Source: Exophiala sp. HKRS030 | Taxonomy: Eukaryota; Ascomycota; Eurotiomycetes; Chaetothyriales; Herpotrichiellaceae | DNA: 64,000 nucleotides | Assembly (NCBI GenBank): GCA_023897205.1 | Contig: JAHWDD010000012.1 | Coordinates: 1,116,001 to 1,180,000 of the forward strand | Direction of reading: 5' to 3' | In this document: one piece after another, positions 22,545 to 33,572 of the stretch | Layout of the letters: each line of letters opens with the position of its first letter | How positions within the stretch are numbered: the stretch's first letter is position 1 | Program-made: the position numbers and the translations under genes | The notes under the pieces: generated by a model | Told to the model about the DNA's origin: nothing | The model's input: only the letters and a program-made list of their open reading frames with translations | Databases searched by the model: none

Positions 22545-24918
22545 ATGACGGTCTGTAAATTCTTTTTGCAGGGAAACTGCAGATTTGGAGGTGAGTCGCT
22601 GATATGGTACTCGCATTGACCTCCAATGCGCCAAGAAAGCATGGGACTTGATTATAACATCGCGAACAGATTCCTGCAAATTCGAGCATCCAGGTGCAAA
22701 CAGGTCGGGTGGATCCAATACCAACAGGTTCGGGGCGCTCGCTGGAAATGGCGGCCGAAGAGACAGCGGTTTCGGAAGTAACAGGGGCAGAAATCCCGGT
22801 CAGTTTTATTCACTCCAGATCTCGCTGTTAAGTGCCACAAGTTGTCTGAACTGACAATCCAATGCGTGAAGAATATATCATCAACCCGACAGAAATCAGA
22901 AATGAATTCTCAGAAGGCCAAGGACGTCCCAATTGGATTCTATCTGCCTGGGGTCCCAAAGAAGGTCCGGCTTCTTTGTTGCAAGACAATGAATTCAGTC
23001 CGGAAGAAGTCAGACTACGGTTCTACGAACTCGCCAGCCAAGGTAAAGCAGATGAAGCAGATCGTGAAGCAATCGAGCTGTGGAAAAAGGCCGACGCCGA
23101 CACCAAGAATCTAGCCGCCAATGCTGATGGGATTGCCAATATCATGAAAGCTGCCGAGAAGACCAAACCAAATCGATGGGATTATCTTAACTTTGATGGA
23201 ACCAAGACCAGAGAACAATTCGACAACGACTTCAAATCACAGAATTCGGGACTACCACAGCCTTTGGTTCCACTGCAAATGCTTCATCGCCGTTCGGATC
23301 GACTACATCAGCGAATACATTCGGAAAGCCCGCAACATTAACATTCGGACAGCCATCTCAGCCTTCAGTCTTCGGTTCTGGAGGTTCGACTTTTGGGCAA
23401 CCTTCTCAACGAACTTCTTCTTTCGGGCAACCTTCAACCTTCGGCCAAGCATCACAACCAGCCTCTGCGTTTGGTCAACCTTCACAACCCACATCAGCTT
23501 TTGGACGCGCATCGTCCTTTGGACAATCCTCTTTTGGGCAACCATCTCAACCCGCGTCGACGTTCGGACGTCCTTCACAACCAACGTCAGCATTCGGCCA
23601 ACCTTCGCAACCTACCTCCAGCTTTGGCCAACCCTCACAACCAACGTCAAGCTTTGGTCAGCCCAGTCAACCATCCTCGACTTTCGGGCGCCCGTCGCAG
23701 CCTACATCTACTTTCGGTCAACCGTCGGCGTTTGGAGCTGCAACCTTCGGCCAGGCAGCACAGCCTGCTTCCAATTCTGGACAAGCTAAGCCGTTTACCT
23801 CAGGGACATTTGGTACAGGTGCGCCTACGAGCTTTGCGTCAGGAAGTTTTGGCACGGGGCAATCTACTTTCGGCCAGCCATCACAACCGTCGTCTACCTT
23901 TGGTCAACCTTCACAGCCTACGTCTTCATTCGGACAACCATCCCAACCAACATCCTCTTTTGGTCAGCCGACCCAGCCTTCCTCCACATTTGGCCAGCCA
24001 TCGCAGCCAACGTCTTCGTTTGGTCAACCTCCACAGCCATCCTCTACGTTTGGTCAGTCGTCGCAACCAACGTCTTCGTTTGGTCAACCTTCACAACCAA
24101 CGTCAACATTTGGCCAACAAACACAAACACCCTCACCTTTTGGCAATCCGACGCCATTTGGACAAGCAGCAACTAGCAGTAGTCAGTCACCCTTTGGCCA
24201 ATCTGGGCAGCAAACCTCCGCCTTTGGGCAAACACCAGCTTCATCTAATTCAGGTTTCGTGACAACCTCAGCACCCTCAAATCCATTCGGCGCCCGTCAG
24301 GAGAATGATCAACCAAAGGATGAAGCAATGGACGCCGGAGAAGCTCAGCCAGTCTCGCGTGAGAACCCGTTCAGTCAATCACCGGCCGCCATGCCAGGTT
24401 TTGGCACTTCTGCTCCGACGGCATCATCACAAAACCCAACCCAGCCACTGCAGCAGACTGCGCCTGTAGCCGCCACTGTGTCTGGATCTGGGTCCACAAC
24501 AGGGACAAAACTTACTGGTTGGGGCAACAACAGCTTCGATGCTCACCCATTGACCGGTAAGCCTGCCGCCAAAGTGGTCTACGCCCAAACCCTTCCTCCA
24601 CAGAAAGCACAGAAGGGAGGCTTTGGAGGGGTTTCTTCGTTCCGAGGTCAATCTGCGAAAGAGGTGGATGGGATTCAATGTTATCAGCGACCTGATGGAA
24701 AGGGCTTCGAAAAGATCTGGTTCCCCAATTTTGCTGAAACTGATGACGTCCGACTGTTGAACAATGAGGCTAAGATCTCTGATACCCAAGCCCCAGCCCA
24801 GGACTACACAACGGAAGTCACAGAGCAATTTAAATATTTTTTCGAGACGGGAGCATTTAAGGACGGGAAGATACCACTTGTGGCGCCTTTGAGGGAGTGG
24901 GGTGTTTACGATTTCTAG
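22545..24918 (+). CDS. CCCH zinc-finger FG-repeat nucleoporin (Nup42/NLP1-like)
   Basis: FG nucleoporin of the cytoplasmic side of the pore, related to Nup42/NLP1, a family acting in mRNA export with Gle1. Exons are 22545-22590, 22670-22798 and 22872-24918. A single CCCH finger spans the first intron (CKFFLQGNCRFG|DSCKFEHPG, spacing C-x7-C-x5-C-x3-H). A helical region follows (EYIINPTEIRNEF, GRPNWILSAWGPKEGP). Next come about 35 FG dipeptides, largely a 10-residue tandem FGQPSQPTSS unit. The conserved C-terminus is KYFFETGAFKDGKIPLVAPLREWGVYDF-like, at 24830-24918. The frame breaks at GGG 23248-23250, just before the FG array; one extra G yields 740 residues with no stop across 1.6 kb. Repetitive frames on other phases are by-products of the repeats. 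Confidence 0.85.
23330..24120 (+). repeat. 30-bp tandem repeats encoding FGQPSQPTSS units
   Basis: Imperfect 30-base units (TTTGGTCAACCTTCACAACC-like core) repeat through the nucleoporin FG domain. They are most regular at 23520-23720 and 23860-24115. Third-position differences between units show purifying selection on FGQ and PSQPTS rather than recent array expansion. Confidence 0.85.
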
Positions 24919-25301
24919 CATTAGCGGCGCGCAGGAAAATGCACTTTGACAAGGTCACCGAAAAGGTCATCTTTCCTTTTCGGTAGTCTGTTGCATAAAC
25001 CGGCGCATGGAATAAACAGGGAATGCCACGGCATTGAGCTTTAGAACATAAAATTGTCTGGACGTTTGAAACTCTTTTATTGATATCTGCTTCTCGTCCG
25101 TGCAAAACATGTATTTTGTTATCGACGTTCCATGTAAGCGCGCAAAAGCCACTACAGCGGTAGAACGCATTCGAAATGGCATTTTCGTTCCCATAGGCAG
25201 AGGCTCCATCAGCATTTTCACGCGACGAACCTCATCGCCATGAACCCGACCATACCAGGTCCCGACCACAAACCACCCAAACCCATCACGGCATGACCAC
25301 T

Positions 25302-25302
<1 letters not shown>
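24919..25302. other. Intergenic between convergent nucleoporin and uS10 genes
   Basis: This is the 3' flank of both genes. No coding support beyond short minus-strand frames (24857-25269). Confidence 0.45.
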
Positions 25303-25332
<30 letters not shown>

Positions 25333-25793
25333 ACCGGCCTCGATATTGATGATGATCTGCTTGACGACCTCGGTGGGGGCATTGAGATCGATCAACCGCT
25401 TGTGAATGCGCATCTCATACATATCCCAGGTCTTGGAGCCCTCACCACAGGGGGTTTTGCGCGTCGTCACCTTCAATGTCTTGGTGGGCAGGCGCACGGG
25501 GCCCTTGACACGAAGGTTCTTCGTCTTTGCGCGCTCCAACAGTTCGCTGCACACTTTCTCCAGTGATTGCACTTTGCGGCTCGTGAGCGTGATGCGGATT
25601 TTGTGAATTTTCTGTAGAAATGAGGAGAAGCGTTGTTAGCTATGTTGTTCTTTTCTTTCGGTCGAGTGCTGGAGAGGGAGGGGTTTCGATGTCGTCGTCG
25701 TCGTCGTCGTGCTTGTAGGCATAGAGTGGGAGGAGGGAGGAGGGAACTTACTGGGCCTTCGCCGAAATCCTTCTCGGGCTTTTGGAAAGACAT
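25303..25793 (-). CDS. RPS20: 40S ribosomal protein S20 (uS10)
   Basis: Small-subunit ribosomal protein of the head region. Exon 1 runs 25793-25752 ([14 protein letters not shown]) and exon 2 25611-25303. The 140-base intron has a GTAAGT donor and CTACAG acceptor and carries a (TCG)n run at about 25689-25711. Exon 2 begins [21 protein letters not shown] and contains [24 protein letters not shown] and [15 protein letters not shown], diagnostic of uS10. Total is 116 residues, the expected size. It shares a 480-bp divergent region with the Cue3-like gene. Confidence 0.95.
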
Positions 25794-26274
25794 TGTCGTT
25801 GGTGAGACGTGGGTTGGTTTTTTGGGAATTTGGGAGCTGGAAGTGTCGATAGAGTGTGATTGCGTGTAGGCGCCAGACAAGACTCGAACTGCTGCGGGTT
25901 CGGTAAAGTGATGAAAGGCTGAAGAGAGAGAGGAGGGGAAGGAAAGAAGAATCAGATATCGCGATATCCGACTTAGACTGCGACGAAATTGTCCTGCGCT
26001 GTGGAATGTCTGTGGGTGGAAATCTTGGCGTTAGTACTAGGATGGTTTTGGTTAGTGGAAGACTCTATCACTTACCACAAGGGGCATGGTCGGCATAAAT
26101 TACGGCGGAGTATTGGTTTGGTAGGATCAAAACGCCACTGATTCTTGGATGATGGTTAGTCATTTTGATGCCGCGAGTCTCTCGTTAACCTGGTCTCAGG
26201 ATATCTTCTGAATTCCTTCATCTTTCGAAGATATCAGCGAAAGAGTCTGCTCTCTTTTAGCCGGACGCAGTTCG
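25794..26274. promoter_or_regulatory. Divergent promoter region, uS10 / Cue3-like
   Basis: The 480-bp gap between two starts on opposite strands must hold both promoters. It includes a purine-rich stretch at 25920-25960 (GAGAGAGAGGAGGGGAAGG). No specific factor site is claimed. Confidence 0.5.
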
Positions 26275-28311
26275 ATGTCAAGCGTTTCTGGAGCATCTGG
26301 GCCAATCCCACCTCTTGCGATCTACCCGGCGAAAAACGTCAAGTCAAGCCTGCCACCTGCGGAGTGGGAAGCATGCCTGGATTCGTGGTTGTTCAGTATT
26401 GAATACCGACTCCGACTCCCAGAAACGCAATTTCGAAAATTCAAATTCTCAGAGAGTGCCAGCGGCGTAGAATTTCTCTACTCTCTGTTCCAGCAACATG
26501 CCGACCATGAGAAACCAGCATCGCTCGTCCAGAAGGAGAGGTTGTTAATCAAGCGTTCGTACTTGTTGTTGCGGAGACTTCTGCTTGCCACGGCTCACCC
26601 GTTGGATTACGACGGCGTGAAGCTGCTAGAGCTTCTTGGCTTGGCTAGTCGATCTTATGCCGCCGTGGCAGATTGGAAGGCTACGCTGAGGACGTTGTGG
26701 TCTGGGAACAAGTCTCAATTGACAAGTAGCGTTGAAAGATGGAGGAAAGAGATTTCTGTCGAACTTGGGGCAACTTCAGAATCAACGGTCCTTTTAGAGA
26801 AGTTTCGGACATTCAATGCCCTTTTAAAGTTATCTCCTGATGTTGGGTTGGTTCTTCTGACCGGATCGGACTACTTGGAACTTTTGATCGATACCTACAA
26901 GGGGGTTTCATCGAAGTCATCCGGAGCCCCTGCTTTGCAGAAGGCGTTGACCGAACATATTTTCTATGCCTTGAGGAGTTTGATGTCGGATGGATCGCAA
27001 CATACGTCCCTGTTACTGGATCATCTCTACCATCTGCGATCAGAGTCAGAGCGGTTAACGAAATCAAATCCCACACAACCCACGTTAGGTTCAAGTTTGG
27101 TTTGCTCCACATCTTTTCTGAGACATTTGGCTGCAGACAATGCGGTGAATTCTGGAAAGCGAGGTCAGGACTTGATCAGTTCTCTCAGTGTCTATCGACA
27201 GCACAATCTGCAACTCCATCCTCCGGTCACACCGAGGAGAAGGGTATCAAAAGGCAAAAGCAAGGCTCGTCCAGAAGAAGCGATGCACGTTCATCAGGCG
27301 TCTCAGATTTCACAGATCCATGAACTCTTTCCGGATCTTGCAAACCGATATATTCTGAAGTTGCTTGATCACTTTAATGATGACAGTGAAGCGGTAATTG
27401 CAGGCCTTTTGGAACCAGAGTCACTGCCAGAGTATCTACGCGACCCAAGCAAGTTCCAGGGACCTTCCATTGACATCGACGGACCATCGCACGATTTGGC
27501 ACCCCATTCAACCCCTCCATTGCTTCCTCGTCGGAAGAATGTGTTTGACGACGACGATTTCGACAAGCTGAGGATTTCTGCAGATCGCCTCCACAAAGGA
27601 CGAAAGAAGATCGATATAAACGAATCAGGAGACGCTACTGAGCACTCTCGGAGTAAAGCTGCCATCTTGGCTGCACTTGCAGCCTTCGATTCTGACGATG
27701 ATGAACGAGATGATACGTACGATGTTGCAGATGTTGGTGGCACAGTTGACTCGACGCTTGATACTGACGACAGACCTCGTCCTGCTGCTCGAGCTGATCA
27801 GCCCTTACATGAGGAATCACTTTTCAGAGCTTGGAAAGCGAACGAGGAAATTTTCGCACGTGACAGCAAGACCCGAATCACAAAAGTACGACAAGACCTG
27901 AAACGAGAAACAGGCATGAGTGATGAACAGATCGAAGGATGGGCAATCATGTTGAAGAAAGATTCAAAGTTACAGACTCGTCTAGAAAATAAGTACGAGC
28001 AAGGGCGTTCTTTTCAAGGAAACCAAGCTTTACTTCCAACGACGAAATGGCAGAGCAACACTCCAGAAGACAGCGAGGAGGGCGAAGCACCTGGAGGTGG
28101 CCGTCGGATGGGTCAGGCACAAATCCGAGGAAATCGCACATGGGGTCGTGGCAGGGGAGGCAGTACTGCGGGGCCTGCTGATGATGCTAGCACTCAAGCA
28201 GCAAGGAGACGAAAGGAACAAGGCCGTGGTAGAGGAGGAGCGAATCACAATCGTAGGGAAGGTCGAGCGCGCAAAGTCGGAAGAGGAATGGCTGGAGCAC
28301 CAGGACCATAG
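26275..28311 (+). CDS. CUE-domain protein, Cue3/ASCC2-like
   Basis: Ortholog-like of yeast Cue3 and human ASCC2, the ubiquitin-binding subunit of the RQT/ASC-1 complex that splits stalled ribosomes. The single exon encodes 678 residues. The N-terminal half is the ASCC2-type helical domain (LPPAEWEACLDSWLFSIEYRL, LLKLSPDVGLVLLTGSDYLELLI, ALRSLMSDGSQHTSLLLDHLYHL). The CUE domain lies near residues 342-385 (QISQIHELFPDLANRYILKL, then LDHFNDDSEAVIAGLLE). The C-terminal third is charged and ends in RG-rich sequence (NRTWGRGRGGSTAG, KEQGRGRGGANHNRR), likely RNA-binding and disordered. Frame is intact. Confidence 0.88.
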   Translation: MSSVSGASGPIPPLAIYPAKNVKSSLPPAEWEACLDSWLFSIEYRLRLPETQFRKFKFSESASGVEFLYSLFQQHADHEKPASLVQKERLLIKRSYLLLRRLLLATAHPLDYDGVKLLELLGLASRSYAAVADWKATLRTLWSGNKSQLTSSVERWRKEISVELGATSESTVLLEKFRTFNALLKLSPDVGLVLLTGSDYLELLIDTYKGVSSKSSGAPALQKALTEHIFYALRSLMSDGSQHTSLLLDHLYHLRSESERLTKSNPTQPTLGSSLVCSTSFLRHLAADNAVNSGKRGQDLISSLSVYRQHNLQLHPPVTPRRRVSKGKSKARPEEAMHVHQASQISQIHELFPDLANRYILKLLDHFNDDSEAVIAGLLEPESLPEYLRDPSKFQGPSIDIDGPSHDLAPHSTPPLLPRRKNVFDDDDFDKLRISADRLHKGRKKIDINESGDATEHSRSKAAILAALAAFDSDDDERDDTYDVADVGGTVDSTLDTDDRPRPAARADQPLHEESLFRAWKANEEIFARDSKTRITKVRQDLKRETGMSDEQIEGWAIMLKKDSKLQTRLENKYEQGRSFQGNQALLPTTKWQSNTPEDSEEGEAPGGGRRMGQAQIRGNRTWGRGRGGSTAGPADDASTQAARRRKEQGRGRGGANHNRREGRARKVGRGMAGAPGP

Positions 28312-28981
28312 GATTTGGTCGGAACTGTGTAACTTTTGAGAACTTATATTTCTCAACCTCAGGAGAGACAAGACCGATTTGGACGAAGATATGAGTAGCA
28401 ATGACACATCCATAGGACCTCCATATCCTCCAAATTCCTCATGATCCCAGATAAGAAAGGGTTCAAATGACCGGCAAACTTTCCATTAATGACCCAGGTG
28501 CCACTAAGACGTCCCCACTCACTCCTCTAACTCTGCTAAGTAATGCCACACGATTGACCTGCACATGATCATGTACCCAGAATGTATATTTCTCATCACC
28601 GCCTTGATTGCTTTTCTGTAAACAATCGCAAACAACGAAGCCATAAACCAGAGCATTGCGTGTTCCTCAGGGTAGGTGCACGACTTTCTTTGAATATATA
28701 CAGGGTCGATTTGTATATCGATAGACAACTTGAGATCCTCTTGTCACGCGACTACTCTCAGACCTAGGCGGCAGCGACAGTATTGGTTTGAAGACACCCA
28801 ACTCAACTATCACAAGTCGAAATCCAGAATCTTGGACTGGCAAACGGAGAAGTGTACTATTGCTTCCTCTCAGTCGAGCTCACCTTCTTTTCTTACTCAA
28901 AAACCATAGCTGCGAACTGGATAAACCGACGATATGAGACCACTTTTCTAGACAACAGCGAAGGACTCAAAAGATACGGCA
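28312..28981. other. Intergenic, 5' flank of exportin gene
   Basis: About 670 bp with short unsupported frames on both strands (28519-28767). AT-rich near 28690-28730. Confidence 0.45.
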
Positions 28982-31900
28982 ATGACAAGCACAGCTACCA
29001 CGAATGGCGCCACAAATGGTTCGCAATCAACTGCCTTCGATATTTCCAGTATATTACAGGCTTTGGAGGTTATTCACAACCCAAACACCCACAACGATGT
29101 CCGACGTCAAGCCTCACAATGTCTAGAGCAGCTTAAATCCAGCCAAGACGCACCTCATTATGGCCTTCTCCTTTCGACAGATCGGTCACAACCACCTCTG
29201 GTACAGCATTTTGGTCTGTCTCTGTTGAGCCACGTGATTCGCCACGAAAACCATAATCTTAGTGAGGAGCAGAACGATCAACTTCGGAAATGTGTCCTTG
29301 ACCTTGGTCGTGCCTTGCAGCCTTCCGATCTTGCATTCATCCGCAACAAGATCGCAGAACTATGGATCGAACTTGCGAAAAGGAGCTGGGCGTTGGATTG
29401 GTTCGATCTAGATGAGCGACTGGTGCAGCTGTGGTCGCAAGATCTTACCCACAAGGCGTTCGTGCTCACAGTCCTTGAAAACTTGTCCGAAGATGTCTTT
29501 GTGCGCGACGACAGCATCGCCGTCTTGAGAGGTCGTGACCTCAGTTCAGCAGTTGTCGAAATATTCACTTCAAGCGCCAACTTTGCAGGTGGCATCAAGA
29601 TTGGCGAGACCGTTCATCATATGAGGCACGGAGATGTTGGCTGGCTAGCGAGAATCAGCCAGTTTCTAAACGAAGTTGCAAACGATGTAGGCACCGATAA
29701 GTCAGTCAAGGAGACAACCTTCAGAGCCATGGCCGCTTTGCGGTCTGTATTCATCTGGATAATGACCGCATCTGTCATTCACTCCACGGTTCTAGCTACT
29801 GTGTGCAATTTCCTTACCAGGAATGACTCGGAATTGGTCATGAGTGCAGTCGAAGCTCTTCTCTCATTATATGGAAAACCCAGACTTGAGGCGAATGAGG
29901 TACAAGCCCTCGTTTATCCATTGATACAGCCTGATGGTGTTGCAACATTACGGCAGCTGTACACAAACTCAATCGTATCATTCGATGATGTCGACAGCAG
30001 CAAATACCTACTGTCTAAGAAGTTGTCCGAACTCGTCTCCCTGCTGTCGGATCATATGTGTCAGTATCGCCCCCCTGATACAAATGTACTTGAGGTTGCA
30101 CCATTCCTACATTTTTTGACGGCAATGGCTGAACACGAAAGTCTTATCGTCTCCATACCAGTTGTCCATTCTTGGGTTAAGATATTGGAAGGGCATGCAT
30201 GGAGAAATAGTCCCGCGGTGGCCTCGTGCATTGGCCCTATATTGCAGGTTACCTCGCAAAGACTTATTCAGTATGATCAGATGCCCGAGGAAACACAGGA
30301 TCCTACTGTGCTCTTTCTTAACGAAGAAATTGAATTGTTTCCGGAACGCCAAGGGTTTTACCTCAATTATCGCAGACTGTGTTCTGCAGTGATTGAATGG
30401 ATTTGCTATGCTCAGCTTGAAGTCGCGATGCAGGCTGTATTCAAGCGCGTGGATGAGCTCTTGGACGAGATTCAAGCCGAAGAACAACGATTCGACCCTG
30501 CCAATTACGAGAAGATCACCGGAACTGTCCTACGAGCAGATGCCAATTTTGCGCTGATTGACGCTGCATTCAGAGGCTTTGACCGATGGCAATCGAAACA
30601 CAAGGAGGGTGCGTCATCAGATCAGGAGCAAACTGGCGAGAGAGTCCGGGAGGCCTCAAAGGCCTGGATGCTGAATAACATGAAGAACAGAGTGTTTCGA
30701 GATCCTCAAATTCGCCAGCGACAATTGAAAAGCGCTGTCGAAGTCTCCAATCGAGCATTACAAAGAGATACTGGGTTTGCCTTCAGTGTCCTTGAGCACA
30801 TCCTATCCTCGTTCATACTAGGTGAGCAACAACACCAAGCCTATGCCGAGGCGGTGTCTGAGCTCCACAACTATGCTGTGGGCGAGTTGCGTCGGCTGTC
30901 GCTTCAGCATGCTGATTACTTTGTCACTTTCTATGACCAATTACAAGCGAAATTTACGGATCTCATCAATCAACTAGGCGCCGATGAGAAACTTCAAGTC
31001 GAGCTCAAGTCAACCTTGTTCTCTATCGTGCAGCGAGCGTCATCTATTGACTATGCGCAACGTCGAGCCAAGCTTGAGGGATTTCTAGAGTCGATCGCAT
31101 CAGCATGGGCTAGCGGTCAGCTCCGCGAACAGTTGGCTTCCTTCGAGACTTTCACTCGATTGCAAGCATTTGACAAAGTTGGTCCTTACATGGATTCGAT
31201 TCACGCAGCGAATGTTGAGGATTGGACAACGGTTCCATATGATGATCAAGGTGCACGTATCCAACAGGAGATGCTCGCTGGATATGTAGCGCTGCCTCTC
31301 CGTGAGACCCGAGTTCTTCTGGGTATCTCGACGGAAAAGCTTGTGCAGGACTCTGAGCTTCATAAAATGGTTGCAGACCTGTGGTCACCTATGATACATA
31401 GTTTGCTCGAGTATGTCCTTCGCCTGATAAGTTACAACCATCGATTACATGATGCGGCAGCGTGGCCCAATGTTACGCCAAATTTACAACCAGTAATCAA
31501 GCGAGTATTGAGGGACCGTTATTGGCAGTCGGGAATATCAGGCGGTTCGATGACTGCATTTCACAGCAAAGTCAAGCAAACTCGATCCACACTGGAAGGA
31601 TTTGCTTCTTCCGTACGTGGCAGGATCAGGAACAATCTCGAACAGTGCTACAGCATTCTGCATACTCTCGGGCGGCTTGGCAATACGTTCTACGGTCTGC
31701 CAAAACTCCCAGAAATGATTGCTGAGGCTGCAATCGATACGACAACTCCTCTCAGTCCGCATCATTTCTCGATCATGATTCAGATGCTGCCAAAGATGAT
31801 CGACGAGTGTCCCCCATCTAGTCGCCAGTTCTTTCTAACCCCGATCTTGTCATCTCTTCTCCACCAGCTTGACACGAAACTGACCGAAGAGTGGGCGAAG

Positions 31901-32782
31901 ATGGACCAAAGAAGATCAACAAAAGGAGACGACGAGAATCTTGGAGAAGAAATGCGCGATGATTCGGTATTGCGACAAACAACCTACAAATCGGTCAATC
32001 TAGTTACTTACTGGCTGAATACCAAGCGCGAACAGCAGCTAATCAGCAAGAAATCTATCGTGAATGGTAACTATCTTTCTCAGGACGACCAACAGTCAAT
32101 GCGCGACTTTTTGCTGTCCAACACTCAAATCCTCGACCGTCTGCTCGTCTTCATTACTCACGCCATTGCATTCAAGGATACCAAATGTGCCTACAACATG
32201 CTTATGGCAGCAACACGCCTCGTACCTGATTTTGGCAACGAACAGTACATCTCCGGAGAAACAGGAGACGCAGTACGCGGGTACATCTCGACCGAGATGC
32301 TAAAGACAGCCATCACATGTCTCAACGATGGATACTTCGCCGACCATCAACAACACTACGCACAACTTATCGCCTCAATATGGCTATTATATGGTCTACC
32401 CGTTCACATCCCTGCAACCGAGACATCACCAGCCTACGAACGTCCGCCCCTGACCTCAACTCCACGAGACGTGATCCTCAGTCTTCCTGGCATGAACGAG
32501 TCCAAAGTGGACCAAGCCGCGGTCCAACTGGTGCAAGAGGGCACAGGCGGAGGCAAGCACAAGCGACTCCGCGCCATCATCCTCTCCTTGCTCGAAGGCG
32601 TCCGCGGCGTCCGTGTCAGCGAGCTCGGCAAGATCGACATGCGTCCGCAGCAATCCCGCATCCTGGAGAAATACAAACAGCGAGAACTGCTGAGCATGCA
32701 AGGGACAGAAGAAGCGCAGAATGCCGGCTCGGGCGACGCCGGTCCAGACCTAGGTGGTGTCGCGGATATGTTTGCAAGCTAA
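28982..32782 (+). CDS. Exportin-5/MSN5-type karyopherin
   Basis: Importin-beta family exporter; Msn5 in yeast exports phosphoproteins and tRNA, and exportin-5 carries structured RNA. The single intronless frame gives 1266 residues, typical for the family. The N-terminal importin-beta-like region (SILQALEVIHNPNTHNDVRRQASQ, GLLLSTDRSQPPLVQHFGLSLLSHVIRHE) precedes the Xpo1-like block (LRKCVLDLGRALQPSDLAFIRNKIAELWIELAKRSW). HEAT repeats continue to the end, with YGLPKLPEMIAEA and CAYNMLMAATRLVPDF. The C-terminal tail (GSGDAGPDLGGVADMFAS) is disordered. It includes a CCCCCC run in frame (30068-30073), so not all C runs here are shortened. Confidence 0.88.
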   Translation: MTSTATTNGATNGSQSTAFDISSILQALEVIHNPNTHNDVRRQASQCLEQLKSSQDAPHYGLLLSTDRSQPPLVQHFGLSLLSHVIRHENHNLSEEQNDQLRKCVLDLGRALQPSDLAFIRNKIAELWIELAKRSWALDWFDLDERLVQLWSQDLTHKAFVLTVLENLSEDVFVRDDSIAVLRGRDLSSAVVEIFTSSANFAGGIKIGETVHHMRHGDVGWLARISQFLNEVANDVGTDKSVKETTFRAMAALRSVFIWIMTASVIHSTVLATVCNFLTRNDSELVMSAVEALLSLYGKPRLEANEVQALVYPLIQPDGVATLRQLYTNSIVSFDDVDSSKYLLSKKLSELVSLLSDHMCQYRPPDTNVLEVAPFLHFLTAMAEHESLIVSIPVVHSWVKILEGHAWRNSPAVASCIGPILQVTSQRLIQYDQMPEETQDPTVLFLNEEIELFPERQGFYLNYRRLCSAVIEWICYAQLEVAMQAVFKRVDELLDEIQAEEQRFDPANYEKITGTVLRADANFALIDAAFRGFDRWQSKHKEGASSDQEQTGERVREASKAWMLNNMKNRVFRDPQIRQRQLKSAVEVSNRALQRDTGFAFSVLEHILSSFILGEQQHQAYAEAVSELHNYAVGELRRLSLQHADYFVTFYDQLQAKFTDLINQLGADEKLQVELKSTLFSIVQRASSIDYAQRRAKLEGFLESIASAWASGQLREQLASFETFTRLQAFDKVGPYMDSIHAANVEDWTTVPYDDQGARIQQEMLAGYVALPLRETRVLLGISTEKLVQDSELHKMVADLWSPMIHSLLEYVLRLISYNHRLHDAAAWPNVTPNLQPVIKRVLRDRYWQSGISGGSMTAFHSKVKQTRSTLEGFASSVRGRIRNNLEQCYSILHTLGRLGNTFYGLPKLPEMIAEAAIDTTTPLSPHHFSIMIQMLPKMIDECPPSSRQFFLTPILSSLLHQLDTKLTEEWAKMDQRRSTKGDDENLGEEMRDDSVLRQTTYKSVNLVTYWLNTKREQQLISKKSIVNGNYLSQDDQQSMRDFLLSNTQILDRLLVFITHAIAFKDTKCAYNMLMAATRLVPDFGNEQYISGETGDAVRGYISTEMLKTAITCLNDGYFADHQQHYAQLIASIWLLYGLPVHIPATETSPAYERPPLTSTPRDVILSLPGMNESKVDQAAVQLVQEGTGGGKHKRLRAIILSLLEGVRGVRVSELGKIDMRPQQSRILEKYKQRELLSMQGTEEAQNAGSGDAGPDLGGVADMFAS

Positions 32783-33572
32783 GGGGCTTGAGGGAGCTGT
32801 GTTGGAGATTCCTTTGTTGATTGGCATCGGCGGCAGCAGGCAGCACTGATGGTTGGAAGAGCACTTCTTCCATGTCTTCACCTGGATGGTCTGAGCGGGA
32901 AGGTGGCGGGAGGAGGACAGAAGGACCAAGCATCGAGCATAGAACATCGGCGGGTAGGTGCATTCTGGGCATGGACTGCTGGACCTAGCGGCGCTAGCTA
33001 GCATGAATCTCCTGTGGGCAGTGAGTCTAGGATAGTGCACATTCTGTGTTTCTCGACGAGGGTGGCAAGGCTGGCAAAAATGGTTATGTCTCTGTCTGGA
33101 TCAAAAAGGCCGCTTGTACTTGTTGCATTTCGAGAGTCGGGAGGACGAGAGCACAGCGGTGTGTGCATTATGAGTTTTTAAAGTCATACCAAAAAATAAT
33201 TCTACGTGGTTCAACAAAGTTCGTTCAATTCGATTAGATTTTGGATTGCTTTCTGCCCCAGGGTGAGGTCGGTGAGTTGCACGTGGCTGTGGCGAGGCAG
33301 ATCATGATCGCATTCGAGCTGAGAATAATCACAAGAAACTTGCCTGTTAGCTCGAGTAGGCTGTGGTTGATTCTCTTTTTTTTGGTTCATTCCCTATCCA
33401 TAATCTATGTACAAATGCGTCTATGGCTCCGCAGAGTAGAGCGCACGACTCTGATTTAGCCCACGACCATTGGGTCAATTCAATCTCGTGCCGCAAGGCG
33501 CTCTCGCACACTTTCTACTCTTGCTTACGGCTGGGTTCGCGCTGCCAAGAACCCTGATAAAAGTCGATATGC
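32783..33572. other. Intergenic between convergent exportin and complex I genes
   Basis: The gap holds short frames without support. A tRNA-like string near 33431-33500 does not fold properly (see rejected items). Confidence 0.45.

Noticed and set aside
23330..24120. Regularly spaced direct repeats resembling a CRISPR array
   Set aside because: The repeats code for FGQPSQPTSS units without unique spacers, in a eukaryotic gene.
23393..24262. Long open frame parallel to the FG repeats (and others at 23193-23789 and 23303-23593)
   Set aside because: Open only because the 30-base repeat lacks stops in other frames; the FG frame carries the family C-terminus.
33431..33500. tRNA-like string GTAGAGCGCACGACTCTGATTTAG with a GGGTCAATTCAATC segment
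   Set aside because: D-arm and anticodon-like words are present but no acceptor stem, anticodon stem or T-stem pairing can be formed.
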